Positions 16,760-25,376 of a stretch of DNA of 43,195 nucleotides are shown here, one piece after another. The stretch spans positions 1 to 43,195 of the forward strand of contig CANARN010000013.1 of assembly GCA_947364045.1 (NCBI GenBank), in the 5' to 3' direction. Each line of letters begins with the position of its first letter. Within the stretch, counting starts at the first letter, position 1. Position numbers and translations under genes: made by a program. A model generated the notes under the pieces. The model had not been told where the DNA came from. It saw nothing but the letters and a program-made list of their open reading frames with translations, and did not search any database. The stretch comes from an uncultured Clostridia bacterium (GTDB taxonomy: Bacteria; Bacillota; Clostridia; Oscillospirales; Acutalibacteraceae).

Positions 16760-18058
16760 ATGCTTTTTAAAAATATTACTGTTCTTGATGAAAATTTTGA
16801 CATACAAAAGAATATGTATGTAGGCACGCGTGACGAAAAAATTGCTTATGTCGGAAAAGAGGAGCCGAAAGACAGCTTCGGTGAAGAATATGACGGACAA
16901 AATCGGGTGCTTTTGCCCGGATTTGTCAATGCGCATACACATTCGCCTATGACGCTTCTCAGGGGATACGCCGAAAATCTGCCGCTTTCAAGGTGGCTTA
17001 ACGAAAAGGTATTTCCCTTTGAGGACAGGCTGAACTGTGACAGAGCATATTACGGAACAATGCTCTCGGTAGCTGAGATGCTTTCGGGCGGCACAACGTC
17101 TTTTTCCGATATGTACTTCTTTCAGGACGGCGTTTTAAGAGCCGTTAAGGACGCCCGCGCAAAGACAAATTTTTGCCGTTCAATAGTGTCGTTTGACGAT
17201 ACCCCGTTTTTATCTGACGGGCGTGTTAAGGAAGCGCTGGAGGCAGTCGAAAAATACCATAATACAGAAAACGGGAGAATAAAAATTGATATGGCTTTGC
17301 ATGCCGAATATACAAATACCTATTCAATGATTAAACAGTTCGGCGAATACACACGCGGCACGGGACTTGTAAACCATATTCACGTTTCGGAAACAAAATC
17401 CGAACACGAAAGCTGTAAAGAAAAATACGGCAAAACGCCGACAGAGCTTTTTTGCGAGGCAGGTGTGCTTGACTCTCCCACAGTGTTTGCGCACTGTGTT
17501 TGGATTGAGGATGGCGACAGAGATATTCTCAAGGAAAAAGGCGCAACGGTTGCGCACTGCCCTGCAAGCAATTTAAAGCTGGGGAGCGGTATGTGTGATA
17601 TTTATTCACTCTTAAAAAAAGGCATTAATGTTGCAATAGGAACTGACTCAGCCGCAAGCAATAACGGACTTGATATGCTTCGTGAGATGTATTTGTCGGC
17701 GCTTTTGCCGAAAGGCGTAACGGGGCAGGCGGATATTATTTCGCCCAAGGAAATAATTAAAGCGGCAACCTACGGCGGAGCCGCGGCTCAGTGCAGATTT
17801 GACACAGGGATTATAAAAGAGGGCTTTAAGGCGGATTTGTGCGTTATTGATACGGATAAGCCGAGTCTTTATCCCGATTTTGATATACTTAATAATATTG
17901 TCTATTCGGCTGAGAAGTCTGACGTTGTTCTTACAATGGTTGACGGTGAGGTCCTCTATAAAAACGGTGAATTTACCTCAATTGATATTGAAAGAATCGG
18001 CTTTGAGGTTAACAGAATAGTCAGAGAAGTTGTCGGAGAGGTTCAAAATGGTAATTAA
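16760..18058 (+). CDS. mtaD: 5'-methylthioadenosine / S-adenosylhomocysteine deaminase
   Basis: A metal-dependent amidohydrolase (432 aa) that deaminates MTA, SAH and sometimes 5'-deoxyadenosine to the inosine derivative. Metal ligands are in place: NAHTHSP (near 56-58), HIHVSETKSE (His near 203), the VFAHCVW His near 233, and GTDSAASNNGLDML, whose Asp completes the site. The segments HSPMTLLRG and HCPASNLKLGSG are typical of the MtaD/TrzA group. It is followed by purine nucleoside phosphorylase (11-bp overlap) and MtnA, which fits a route from MTA through methylthioinosine to methylthioribose 1-phosphate. Substrate range is inferred from family and context; chlorohydrolase-like activity is a less likely alternative. 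Confidence 0.88.
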   Translation: MLFKNITVLDENFDIQKNMYVGTRDEKIAYVGKEEPKDSFGEEYDGQNRVLLPGFVNAHTHSPMTLLRGYAENLPLSRWLNEKVFPFEDRLNCDRAYYGTMLSVAEMLSGGTTSFSDMYFFQDGVLRAVKDARAKTNFCRSIVSFDDTPFLSDGRVKEALEAVEKYHNTENGRIKIDMALHAEYTNTYSMIKQFGEYTRGTGLVNHIHVSETKSEHESCKEKYGKTPTELFCEAGVLDSPTVFAHCVWIEDGDRDILKEKGATVAHCPASNLKLGSGMCDIYSLLKKGINVAIGTDSAASNNGLDMLREMYLSALLPKGVTGQADIISPKEIIKAATYGGAAAQCRFDTGIIKEGFKADLCVIDTDKPSLYPDFDILNNIVYSAEKSDVVLTMVDGEVLYKNGEFTSIDIERIGFEVNRIVREVVGEVQNGN

Positions 18059-18854
18059 AGCGGCGGAATTTATAAAAACAAAAATACAGGGCGATTATGA
18101 AATAGGAATTATCTGCGGCAGCGGCTTAGGCGGTCTTTGCGATGCAGTTGAAAATCCGATTTACGTTAATTACGCCGACATTCCGAATTTTCCTGTGTCG
18201 ACAGCACCCGGTCACATCGGGCGCTTTGTGTTCGGCACACTTGCAGGAAAAAAAGTTGTCTGTATGCAGGGCAGGGTGCATTATTATGAGGGCTACACTC
18301 CCGAAAGCGTAATCATTCCTGTGCGTGTAATGAAAAAATTGGGTGTAACAAAACTCATTGTTACAAATGCCGCAGGCGGAATAAATGAAAGCTTTGAAGT
18401 CGGTGATATTATGCTCATAACCGACCATATAAATTTTACGGGAATAAATCCTTTAGTCGGAAAAAATGATGACCGCTTCGGAGTAAGATTTCCCGATATG
18501 TCTTACGCTTATTCTCCTGAAATGCGTGAGACTGCGCTGAAATGCGCTGAAAAGATGAAGCTTGATTTGCGTGAAGGCGTTTACATCGGCTGTTCGGGTC
18601 CATCCTATGAAACTCCTGCTGAGATAAGAGCATTTAGAACGCTCGGAGCAGATGCTGTCGGAATGTCAACTGTAATGGAGGTTATTGCGGCAAATCACTG
18701 CAAAATGGAGGTCCTCGGATTTTCTCTTGTGGCAAATAAAGCGGCGGGAATGTCAAAGAACCGTCTTACTGAGCAGGAAGTAATTGATATCGGCAAAGAA
18801 AAAGCAAATGTAATGCAAAAATTGGTTTGCGCAGTTGTGGGTGAAATGCAATGA
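18048..18854 (+). CDS. punA: Purine nucleoside phosphorylase, trimeric type
   Basis: Splits purine nucleosides with phosphate into base and ribose 1-phosphate. Of 268 aa, with CGSGLGGL (phosphate loop, near 27), MQGRVHYYEGY, VTNAAGGI, GPSYETPAEIRAF, GMSTVMEV and SLVANKAAG. The Asn in VANKAAG is the residue that selects 6-oxopurines (hypoxanthine, guanine) in this family, in place of the Asp of adenine-specific MTA phosphorylases. That suits a deaminated substrate supplied by the upstream enzyme. The ATG at 18048 has GGAGAGG six bases ahead; it overlaps the deaminase gene by 11 bp and mtnA by 4 bp (ATGA). It may act on methylthioinosine, deoxyinosine or ordinary inosine and guanosine. Confidence 0.9.
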   Translation: MVIKAAEFIKTKIQGDYEIGIICGSGLGGLCDAVENPIYVNYADIPNFPVSTAPGHIGRFVFGTLAGKKVVCMQGRVHYYEGYTPESVIIPVRVMKKLGVTKLIVTNAAGGINESFEVGDIMLITDHINFTGINPLVGKNDDRFGVRFPDMSYAYSPEMRETALKCAEKMKLDLREGVYIGCSGPSYETPAEIRAFRTLGADAVGMSTVMEVIAANHCKMEVLGFSLVANKAAGMSKNRLTEQEVIDIGKEKANVMQKLVCAVVGEMQ

Positions 18855-19909
18855 GCTTTTTAAACGGCGCAACTGTCGGCTATGACACGGAAAATAATAA
18901 AGCGGTGTTTATTGACCAGACACTTTTACCGCTTCATTACTGCGAAAAATCTACTGATGATTTTGATGAAATGTATGACGCAGTAAAATGCTTAAAGGTC
19001 AGGGGCGCGCCTGCCATTGGCGTTTTTGCAGGTATCTGTATTGCGGTTTTAATAAATAAAGCCGAAACCGATGACGGCGGTATTTTACTTTCCGAGCTTG
19101 AAAACTTGTGCGCTGATTTTGTAACGTGCAGACCTACGGCGGTTAATCTAAAATGGGCGCTTGAGAAAATGCTTGAAGAGGGCAAAAGCAGCCCCCGCGA
19201 CAGTATAAAGCAAAGACTTAAGACATTGGCTCTTAAAATGATAGATGACGATATATCTGTCTGCCGAAAAATCGGCGAATACGGCGCAGAGCTTTTGAAG
19301 GATAAAGATGCTGTTCTGACCCATTGCAATGCAGGGCGTCTTGCCGCAGTTAAATACGGCACTGCATTAGCTCCCGTTTACATATCAAAGGAGCAGGGGC
19401 ACAGCATAAAAGTATTTGCCGATGAAACAAGACCGCTTTTGCAGGGCGCAAGGCTTACTGCCTTTGAGCTTATGCAGGAGGGGATTGACGTGAGCCTGAT
19501 TTGCGACAATACTGCCGCTTCTGTAATGGCGAAGGGCAAAATTGACGCAGTTTTGGTTGGGTGCGACAGAGTTGCAAGGAACGGCGACGCCGCTAACAAA
19601 ATAGGTACGCTGTCTGTTGCAATTCTCGCAAAGCATTACGGCATACCTTTTTATGTTTGTATGCCCTTTTCAACCTTTGATTTCACATCATCGGACGGTT
19701 CAAAAATAGTTATTGAGGAAAGAGAACCTTGCGAAGTAACGGATTTTTGGTATAAAGAGAGAATGGCGCCAAAGAATGTTAATGTATTAAATTTCGCATT
19801 TGACGTAACGCCGTCGTCGCTTATTACTGCATTTATTACAGAAAAAGGCGTAATTATGCCGTCCGAATTAAAAAAATATATAAAAAAGAGTACGGAGGAT
19901 ATATTTTGA
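18851..19909 (+). CDS. mtnA: Methylthioribose-1-phosphate isomerase
   Basis: Converts 5-methylthioribose 1-phosphate (and in some organisms 5-deoxyribose 1-phosphate) to the ribulose form. The 352-aa protein has the eIF2B-like fold signatures KVRGAPAIGVFAG, LTHCNAGRLAAVKYGTAL (catalytic Cys), DETRPLLQGARLTAFEL, ICDNTAASVM (near the catalytic Asp) and VGCDRVARNGDAANKIGT. It lies within the deaminase-phosphorylase operon, with 4-bp overlaps on both sides. This argues that all three enzymes act in one chain. The next methionine-salvage enzymes (MtnB, MtnW/X, MtnD) are not in this window. Confidence 0.93.
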   Translation: MSFLNGATVGYDTENNKAVFIDQTLLPLHYCEKSTDDFDEMYDAVKCLKVRGAPAIGVFAGICIAVLINKAETDDGGILLSELENLCADFVTCRPTAVNLKWALEKMLEEGKSSPRDSIKQRLKTLALKMIDDDISVCRKIGEYGAELLKDKDAVLTHCNAGRLAAVKYGTALAPVYISKEQGHSIKVFADETRPLLQGARLTAFELMQEGIDVSLICDNTAASVMAKGKIDAVLVGCDRVARNGDAANKIGTLSVAILAKHYGIPFYVCMPFSTFDFTSSDGSKIVIEEREPCEVTDFWYKERMAPKNVNVLNFAFDVTPSSLITAFITEKGVIMPSELKKYIKKSTEDIF

Positions 19910-20832
19910 TTTACAGTAATGTGCTTGAAGCAATCGGCAAAACCCCGATAATAAGGCTTAATAAGCTGACAGATGAAAACAGCGCCGAAATTCTTGTGAA
20001 ATATGAAGGCGTGAATATCGGCGGAAGTATTAAAACAAGAGTTGCATATAATATGCTTTTGCAGGCAGAAAAGCAGGGCAAGATAAATAAAGATTCAATT
20101 ATAGTTGAGCCGACAAGCGGCAATCAGGGTATAGGCATTGCGCTGGTAGGCGCAGTTAAAGGGTATAAGGTGAAAATCATTATGCCCGATTCCGTCAGCG
20201 AGGAGCGAAGAAAGCTTGTTGAGCAGTACGGCGCCGAGGTTATTTTAATTCATGATGACGGTGACATAGGCAAGTGCATAGCAGGGTGCTTGGAAACGGC
20301 TCTTAAAATGGCAGAGGAAAATCCGAATGTCTATATTCCTCAGCAGTTTGAAAATCCCGACAATCCGCTTGTACATAAATATCACACAGCGGTTGAAATT
20401 TTAGAGCAGGTTGAAGGTCCTGTTCACGGCTTTTGCTCCGGAGTGGGAACAGGCGGTACTCTTTCGGGTATAGGCGAGGTGCTGAAACGTCAGTATCCCG
20501 ACATAAAAATTTGGGCGGTAGAGCCTGAGCATGCGGCAATTCTTTCGGGCGGGAGCATCGGCACGCATCTTCAAATGGGAATAGGCGACGGTCTTATTCC
20601 TGAAAATCTAAATACTGAAATTTATGAGGATATATGCGTAATTTCCGATGAAGAGGCGCTTGAAACGTCAAGACGGCTTGCACGTGAGGAGGGGCTCTTG
20701 TGCGGAATTTCCTCAGGCTCAAATGTTGCAGCGGCAATAAGAATGGCAAAGGTACTCGGCAAGGGCAAAACAGTTGTAACCATTCTTCCCGACACAGGCG
20801 AGCGTTATTTCAGTACGGTTTTATTTAAATAA
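19906..20832 (+). CDS. CysK/CysM-family PLP enzyme, cysteine synthase-like
   Basis: A 308-aa fold-type II PLP enzyme resembling O-acetylserine sulfhydrylase, which makes cysteine from O-acetylserine and sulfide. The PLP lysine is in GGSIKTRVA (near residue 44), the phosphate-binding glycine loop is GTGGTLSG, and PDTGERYFST closes the C-terminus. The substrate-binding asparagine loop reads TSGNQG rather than the usual TSGNTG, and SIKTR replaces the common SVKDR. The start is TTG at 19906 with GGAGGA six bases upstream, overlapping the mtnA stop by 4 bp. Given its operon partners, a thiol such as methanethiol or sulfide from methylthioribose breakdown is a possible substrate; this is inference. 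Confidence 0.85.
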   Translation: MIYSNVLEAIGKTPIIRLNKLTDENSAEILVKYEGVNIGGSIKTRVAYNMLLQAEKQGKINKDSIIVEPTSGNQGIGIALVGAVKGYKVKIIMPDSVSEERRKLVEQYGAEVILIHDDGDIGKCIAGCLETALKMAEENPNVYIPQQFENPDNPLVHKYHTAVEILEQVEGPVHGFCSGVGTGGTLSGIGEVLKRQYPDIKIWAVEPEHAAILSGGSIGTHLQMGIGDGLIPENLNTEIYEDICVISDEEALETSRRLAREEGLLCGISSGSNVAAAIRMAKVLGKGKTVVTILPDTGERYFSTVLFK

Positions 20833-20843
20833 GGAGATTTGAA

Positions 20844-22343
20844 ATGTCTAAAATAAAGGAAATTCTTGATTCAAAGACGGTTAAAAAAGATGTGGGAGAG
20901 GAAACCTACCTTACTTGGAGGGAAACGATTTCTTATGCTCTCGGCAGAGGCGCACAGGGAATGTTCACCTCAATGACAGGCTCAAAATATCTGAACTATT
21001 TCCTTACAAACATTCTTCTTTCAAGATTTCGCGACCCTATGGGGCTGGCTGCAAAAATCAGGCTGTACTGCGGAATTTTTGACGCAGTAAATGACCCGAT
21101 GATGGGAATAATTGTTGACAAAACAAGAACAAAAGAGGGGCAGATGCGCCCGTACATACGTGTGTCACCGTGGTTTATTGCTCTTGTAATGATTTTGTTC
21201 TTTATAGGTATTCCCGGCGGTATGTCGGATAAAATGTGTATTGCGTGGACTGTCATTCTCTTTATAGGTCTTGATGTGACTTACACAGCGTTTGACATTC
21301 CTATGGGAGCGTTGGCTTTTGCAATAACGCCAAACGGAACCGAACGCACAAAGCTTTACGGTGTTTCGTCTATTGTACGTTCCGTTGCGGGCGTTTTACC
21401 GGGACTTTTCGTTGCGTGCGCAGGCTGGCTGCCGTATTTCAATACTCACACGGCAAAGGCATATCTTACGGGCGGCATTGTTTCGGCAATAGGTATTATT
21501 CTCTTTACACGCATAACATATAAAAACACAAAGGAAAGAACGGTACATCACGAGGACGCTCCGTCGGTTTTTGAATGTTTTAAGCTACTGTTTACAAACA
21601 GACCGCTTTTAATGCTGTTTATTGCAAATTTGTTTTTCATCATTGTTAAGGTAACAAATCAGATTTCATTCTATTTTGTTGCCGATTTAATGTTTACAAC
21701 CAAATATAATGTATTTATCGACGTTATAACATTTCCGGGATTCTTGATTGCGGGAATAGGTGTTCCTAAGCTTGTTGAAAAGCTCGGTCAGAAAAGCGAC
21801 CCGAGAAAGTTTTACAGAATATGCTGTATCTGCGCAATAGTATTTCACGTGCTTTTTTATGCACTTTGCCGTGACGGGTATTTAAACAAACCCGACGGTG
21901 CGATGATTTCTCTGCCGATAGGCATTTTGACAATTATTTTCACAGGGCTTACGGCTGTTCCGCTTGAATGTAAAAACCTTATGCAGAAAGAGATGGAGGC
22001 GGAAACCGTTGACTACGTTGAGTGGAAAACAGGCACACGTGTTGAGGGCGTAATGCTTTCAATTATGTCATTTACAGGCAAAATCGAAAATTCCGTATCG
22101 TCTGCAATCGGATTTGCAATTCTTTCATACACAGGTTACATTGCACACGACGAAGGCTCCTTAATTCAGAATGCGGCTACGAATAAAGCGCTTTTCTTTA
22201 TGACGACGCTTTTGCCTGCAATCGGTTACGCTCTTATGCTTGTTCCGATGGCATTTTATAATATTTCGGGTAAGAGCCATCATATAATGATAGAGGAGCT
22301 GAAAGAACGCCACGAAAAAAAGCTATCCATTGACAAAGAATGA
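20844..22343 (+). CDS. GPH-family (MFS) sugar:cation symporter-like transporter
   Basis: A 499-aa membrane protein with about 12 hydrophobic segments and the glycoside-pentoside-hexuronide family signature near residue 80: DAVNDPMMGIIVDKTRTKEGQMRPYI. The second-half motif VVDVIDY-like appears as ETVDYVEWKTGTRVEG. AAGGAG precedes the ATG and the gene begins 11 bp after the CysK-like gene, in the same operon. GPH proteins usually import sugars with sodium or protons. In this context it could import or export a nucleoside, a deoxy-sugar or a pentose. The promoter of glnA overlaps its last codons. Confidence 0.88.
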   Translation: MSKIKEILDSKTVKKDVGEETYLTWRETISYALGRGAQGMFTSMTGSKYLNYFLTNILLSRFRDPMGLAAKIRLYCGIFDAVNDPMMGIIVDKTRTKEGQMRPYIRVSPWFIALVMILFFIGIPGGMSDKMCIAWTVILFIGLDVTYTAFDIPMGALAFAITPNGTERTKLYGVSSIVRSVAGVLPGLFVACAGWLPYFNTHTAKAYLTGGIVSAIGIILFTRITYKNTKERTVHHEDAPSVFECFKLLFTNRPLLMLFIANLFFIIVKVTNQISFYFVADLMFTTKYNVFIDVITFPGFLIAGIGVPKLVEKLGQKSDPRKFYRICCICAIVFHVLFYALCRDGYLNKPDGAMISLPIGILTIIFTGLTAVPLECKNLMQKEMEAETVDYVEWKTGTRVEGVMLSIMSFTGKIENSVSSAIGFAILSYTGYIAHDEGSLIQNAATNKALFFMTTLLPAIGYALMLVPMAFYNISGKSHHIMIEELKERHEKKLSIDKE

Positions 22344-22357
22344 AAATTTGATATACT
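22330..22357 (+). promoter_or_regulatory. Promoter of glnA
   Basis: TTGACA (22330-22335) and TATACT (22352-22357) are 16 bp apart. The -35 lies inside the last codons of the GPH transporter gene. No clear GlnR or TnrA palindrome is visible next to it. Confidence 0.7.
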
Positions 22358-22385
22358 AATACAGTAATTATTGGAGGAACTTTTT

Positions 22386-23708
22386 ATGGGTTATACAAAA
22401 GAGGATATTTTAAAGATTGCAAAAGAGAATGACATACACTTTATCAGACTTCAGTTTATTGATATTTTCGGTCAGATGAAAAATATAGCCATAACCGAAA
22501 ATATGTTTGATAAAGTGCTTTCCGACGGACAGATGTTTGACGGTTCTTCAATTGAAGGCTTTGTCCGTATTGATGAGTCGGATATGTATTTGAAGCCTGA
22601 TTTTGACACATTTGAAATTCTTCCGTGGAAAGAGGGAACAGCACGTATTATTTGTGATGTTTACTGTGCTGATAAGATAACGCCTTTTGAGGGTGACCCT
22701 CGCTATATTCTTCGTTCTGTTGTGAAAAGGGCTTCAGATATGGGCTATACCATAAATGTAGGACCTGAATGTGAATTTTTCCTTTTCCAGCTTGATGAAA
22801 AAGGAAAGGCAACAATTAATACCAATGATGCGGTAGGATATTTTGATATAAGCCCTGCCGATGACGGTGAGCAGTGCAGAAGCGACATTTGTATAGCTCT
22901 TCAGAAAATGGGTTATGAAATTGAAGCCTCTCACCATGAGTGTGCCGAAGGTCAGCATGAAATTGATTTCCGTTTTGTTGAAGCTCTTGATGCAGCCGAT
23001 AAGGTGGTTACATTTAAGCATGTAGTAAAAACCTATGCAAGAAGAAACGGACTTCACGCGACGTTTATGCCGAAGCCTGTTTACGGTAGCGCGGGAAACG
23101 GAATGCACACGAATATTTCTTTAATGAAAAACGGCAGCAATGCTTTCTATGACCCTGATGACAAATACGGTCTTTCAGAAACAGCATATCAGTTCATAGC
23201 AGGAGTACTCCATCACATAAAAGCAATCACTTGTATTGCAAATCCTTTGGTAAATTCATATAAAAGACTTGTTCCCGGGTTTGAAGCTCCCGTTTATATT
23301 TCATGGTCGGCATCTAATCGCTCAGCGCTTATAAGAGTGCCTGCGGCAAGAGGTATGGCGACAAGAGTTGAATTGCGCTCGGCAGACCCTGCATGCAATC
23401 CGTATCTTGAAATGGCGCTCTGCATAGCGGCAGGTCTTGACGGAATAAAAAATAAGATGAAAGCTCCTGAAGGAATAACGACAAATATTTTTGATATGAC
23501 GGCAGAAGAACGAAAAGCAAACGGTATAGAAAATCTGCCCGGCACACTTCAGGAAGCTGTAAGAGAGCTTCAGAAGAGTGATTTTGCAAAAGAAATACTC
23601 GGCGAACATATTTTTAATAAATATATTGACGGTAAAAAGCGGGAATGGGTTGATTACACTACCCGTATTACTCAGTGGGAGATTGACCGCTACCTTACAA
23701 AATATTAA
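22386..23708 (+). CDS. glnA: Glutamine synthetase, type I (alpha subgroup)
   Basis: Makes glutamine from glutamate, ammonia and ATP as a dodecamer. The 440-aa length fits the GSI-alpha group. Visible signatures are FDGSSIEGFVRIDESDM (near 50-70), GPECEFFLF, HHECAEGQHEIDFRF, the ATP/glutamate segment FMPKPVYGSAGNGMHTN, NRSALIRVPAARG and NPYLEMALCIAAGLDGI. The beta-group adenylylation loop is absent, so control should be by feedback inhibition and repressor proteins, as in other Firmicutes. The Arg in GFVRIDE corresponds to the residue that links subunits for glutamine feedback in GSI-alpha. The ATG at 22386 has GGAGGA seven bases upstream. It is monocistronic, with its own promoter and terminator. 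Confidence 0.96.
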   Translation: MGYTKEDILKIAKENDIHFIRLQFIDIFGQMKNIAITENMFDKVLSDGQMFDGSSIEGFVRIDESDMYLKPDFDTFEILPWKEGTARIICDVYCADKITPFEGDPRYILRSVVKRASDMGYTINVGPECEFFLFQLDEKGKATINTNDAVGYFDISPADDGEQCRSDICIALQKMGYEIEASHHECAEGQHEIDFRFVEALDAADKVVTFKHVVKTYARRNGLHATFMPKPVYGSAGNGMHTNISLMKNGSNAFYDPDDKYGLSETAYQFIAGVLHHIKAITCIANPLVNSYKRLVPGFEAPVYISWSASNRSALIRVPAARGMATRVELRSADPACNPYLEMALCIAAGLDGIKNKMKAPEGITTNIFDMTAEERKANGIENLPGTLQEAVRELQKSDFAKEILGEHIFNKYIDGKKREWVDYTTRITQWEIDRYLTKY

Positions 23709-23731
23709 TTATGATTTAAGCTATAATTTAC

Positions 23732-23757
23732 AAAAACCGCAGTTAATGCGGTTTTTT
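23732..23757 (+). terminator. Terminator of glnA
   Basis: AAAAACCGC (23732-23740) pairs with GCGGTTTTT (23748-23756) across a 7-base loop, ending in a T run. Confidence 0.88.
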
Positions 23758-23758
23758 G

Positions 23759-23787
23759 TTGACTTAAATTAAAGAATATGTTATTAT
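23759..23787 (+). promoter_or_regulatory. Promoter of the GtrA-like gene
   Basis: TTGACT (23759-23764) and TATTAT (23782-23787) are 17 bp apart, starting directly after the glnA terminator and 38 bp before the next ATG. Confidence 0.7.
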
Positions 23788-23824
23788 ACATTTGCATATT
23801 TATTTGTAAAAAGGAGATTTTCTT

Positions 23825-24370
23825 ATGGCAAAAGGTTTAAAAGACATTGACAGCGCGGCTGCTTCAAAGGGCAAGGGACTTGAAACTCTTTGGCAGTTCG
23901 TAAAATTTATTGTAGTATCTTTGGGTGCATTTGTTATTCAGACATTTTTACCCTATCTTCTCAAGCTCCCGATGAGCGAAGAATTTCTTCACAGACCCTA
24001 TGAGTTTTTAATTTATTCTTCCGAAGCGGCAGCAAAAGCAGGTATGGCAACAACGGGCTTAGGTCTTTTCATTGCTCTGACTGCAAGTAACATCATAGCG
24101 CAGATTGTTTCTTTCTTTATCAATAAAGACAAGACCTTCAATTCAGACGCTAACACAAAGGTTGTTTTCCCGATTTACATAGTATTTACAATTGCTCTTA
24201 TTGCATTTTCAGCATGGCTTCAGCCGTACCTTGTAAATGTTTTAATGCCTAAGGTTGGTGACGGCGCTATTGCTATTTCAGGTGCAATTTGCGGTGCGGT
24301 TCAGTTCTTCCTTTATTTCCCTGTTGACAAACTTCTTTTCTCAAAGAAAAAGGAAGCAAAGGCTGAATAA
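23825..24370 (+). CDS. GtrA-like membrane protein
   Basis: A 181-aa protein with four hydrophobic segments (about residues 24-47, 77-97, 118-140 and 147-165). The third-helix region SNIIAQIVSFFINKDKTFNSD matches the pattern of GtrA/DPMS-region proteins (N-x-x-x-x-x-x-F-x-x-N-K-x-x-T-F). These are small four-helix membrane proteins associated with transfer or flipping of lipid-linked sugars. AAGGAG lies eight bases before the ATG, and the gene has its own promoter and terminator. No glycosyltransferase gene is adjacent, so a partner cannot be named. The charged tail (FSKKKEAKAE) is probably cytosolic. Confidence 0.72.
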   Translation: MAKGLKDIDSAAASKGKGLETLWQFVKFIVVSLGAFVIQTFLPYLLKLPMSEEFLHRPYEFLIYSSEAAAKAGMATTGLGLFIALTASNIIAQIVSFFINKDKTFNSDANTKVVFPIYIVFTIALIAFSAWLQPYLVNVLMPKVGDGAIAISGAICGAVQFFLYFPVDKLLFSKKKEAKAE

Positions 24371-24386
24371 TTTTATTACAAATAAT

Positions 24387-24414
24387 CCCCGTCGCGCGAC
24401 GGGGTATATTTTTT
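24387..24414 (+). terminator. Terminator of the GtrA-like gene
   Basis: CCCCGTC (24387-24393) pairs with GACGGGG (24398-24404) over a GCGC loop, then TATATTTTTT. Confidence 0.85.
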
Positions 24415-24441
24415 AAATCTCTGTTACAGGTGGTTATTGCT

Positions 24442-25341
24442 ATGGGCGAAAAGAAAAATAATACGGCTTTAAAAATATTGCTCAAAATTATATCAGTTTT
24501 AATGGCGGCTGTGTTTGTGATTTCGGCTCTCGGTGCAGTTGCAATAACAGGGGTACGCCGTTTCTTCGGCGACGGTGAATTCAGAACTATGGTCAACGAA
24601 ACCGACTTGAATGAGGTTAAATTTACATCAAACGGAAAAACCTATACCGCAAGCGACTACATTTATGAAGCGGTTGCCGAGGTTATGCCTTCTTCGGTTA
24701 AAAATTATTCGGATATTTTAAATTCGCTTTTCGGTAATACGGCAAACCTTATGCTGAAAGATTTAATATCTTCCGATACTGTTAATTCCATAGTTAAATC
24801 AACAATGATGGATTGCGTGGATTATTATCTTAACAGCGATGTAAATGAGGCGAAGGAGCGGTTAAAAAGTGAAACGCAGGTTGTTGATAACGCCAAGGCT
24901 TACGAAAATGTGAAAACAGTTGACGGGGCAATAAGAGTTTATGTCCGCACCTTTATTATAAATACAATCGAGAATACATCGGGTATTTCGTCAGACCAAA
25001 TCATTGTTTTACTTTCCGAAAAAACCGCTAAGCTTTTGACTGCGGTGGCTGTTATTTCAGCAATACTGCTTATTGTTTGCAATTTGGGCTGTATTTTTGA
25101 TTTGCTTTTGCATTTCGGCGGAGCATCTCTGCTGTTCGGAATTGTTATAAAGGTACTGCAAGGTAAATTTGAAAGCTCGCAGGAGGATAAAACTCTGATA
25201 GGCTATCAGATGCTGGAGCCACTTGTTGACAGCTTTTCACCAAATGCTGCGGCAGGAATTGTAATAGGCATTTTGCTCATCGCAGCATTCTTCGGACTGT
25301 TTATATTTTATAAATCCAAAAACAAAAAAGAGAATATCTAA
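24442..25341 (+). CDS. Hypothetical membrane protein
   Basis: A 299-aa protein that I cannot place in a family. An N-terminal hydrophobic segment (about residues 9-33) is followed by a polar, mostly helical domain of about 165 residues that should face outside. Three more hydrophobic segments close the protein: TAVAVISAILLIVCNLGCIF (about 200), FGGASLLFGIVIKVL, and IVIGILLIAAFFGLFIFY near the C-terminus, ending in a Lys-rich tail. The polar region has no Cys motif and no catalytic signature that I recognise. A GTG at 24430 is in frame, but GGTGG at 24429-24433 fits the ATG at 24442. It lies between two terminators, so it is a single gene or follows readthrough from the GtrA-like gene. Confidence 0.75.
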   Translation: MGEKKNNTALKILLKIISVLMAAVFVISALGAVAITGVRRFFGDGEFRTMVNETDLNEVKFTSNGKTYTASDYIYEAVAEVMPSSVKNYSDILNSLFGNTANLMLKDLISSDTVNSIVKSTMMDCVDYYLNSDVNEAKERLKSETQVVDNAKAYENVKTVDGAIRVYVRTFIINTIENTSGISSDQIIVLLSEKTAKLLTAVAVISAILLIVCNLGCIFDLLLHFGGASLLFGIVIKVLQGKFESSQEDKTLIGYQMLEPLVDSFSPNAAAGIVIGILLIAAFFGLFIFYKSKNKKENI

Positions 25342-25347
25342 TAAATA

Positions 25348-25376
25348 AAAGCGGTTCAAATTGAGCCGCTTTCTTT
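25348..25376. terminator. Bidirectional terminator
   Basis: AAAGCGGTTC (25348-25357) pairs with GAGCCGCTTT (25363-25372), one wobble, followed by CTTTTT. It serves the plus-strand unknown gene and overlaps the 3' end of tcdA on the other strand. Confidence 0.75.

Noticed and set aside
22344..22385. GlnR/TnrA box before glnA
   Set aside because: No TGTNA-N7-TNACA palindrome is present in the short leader.
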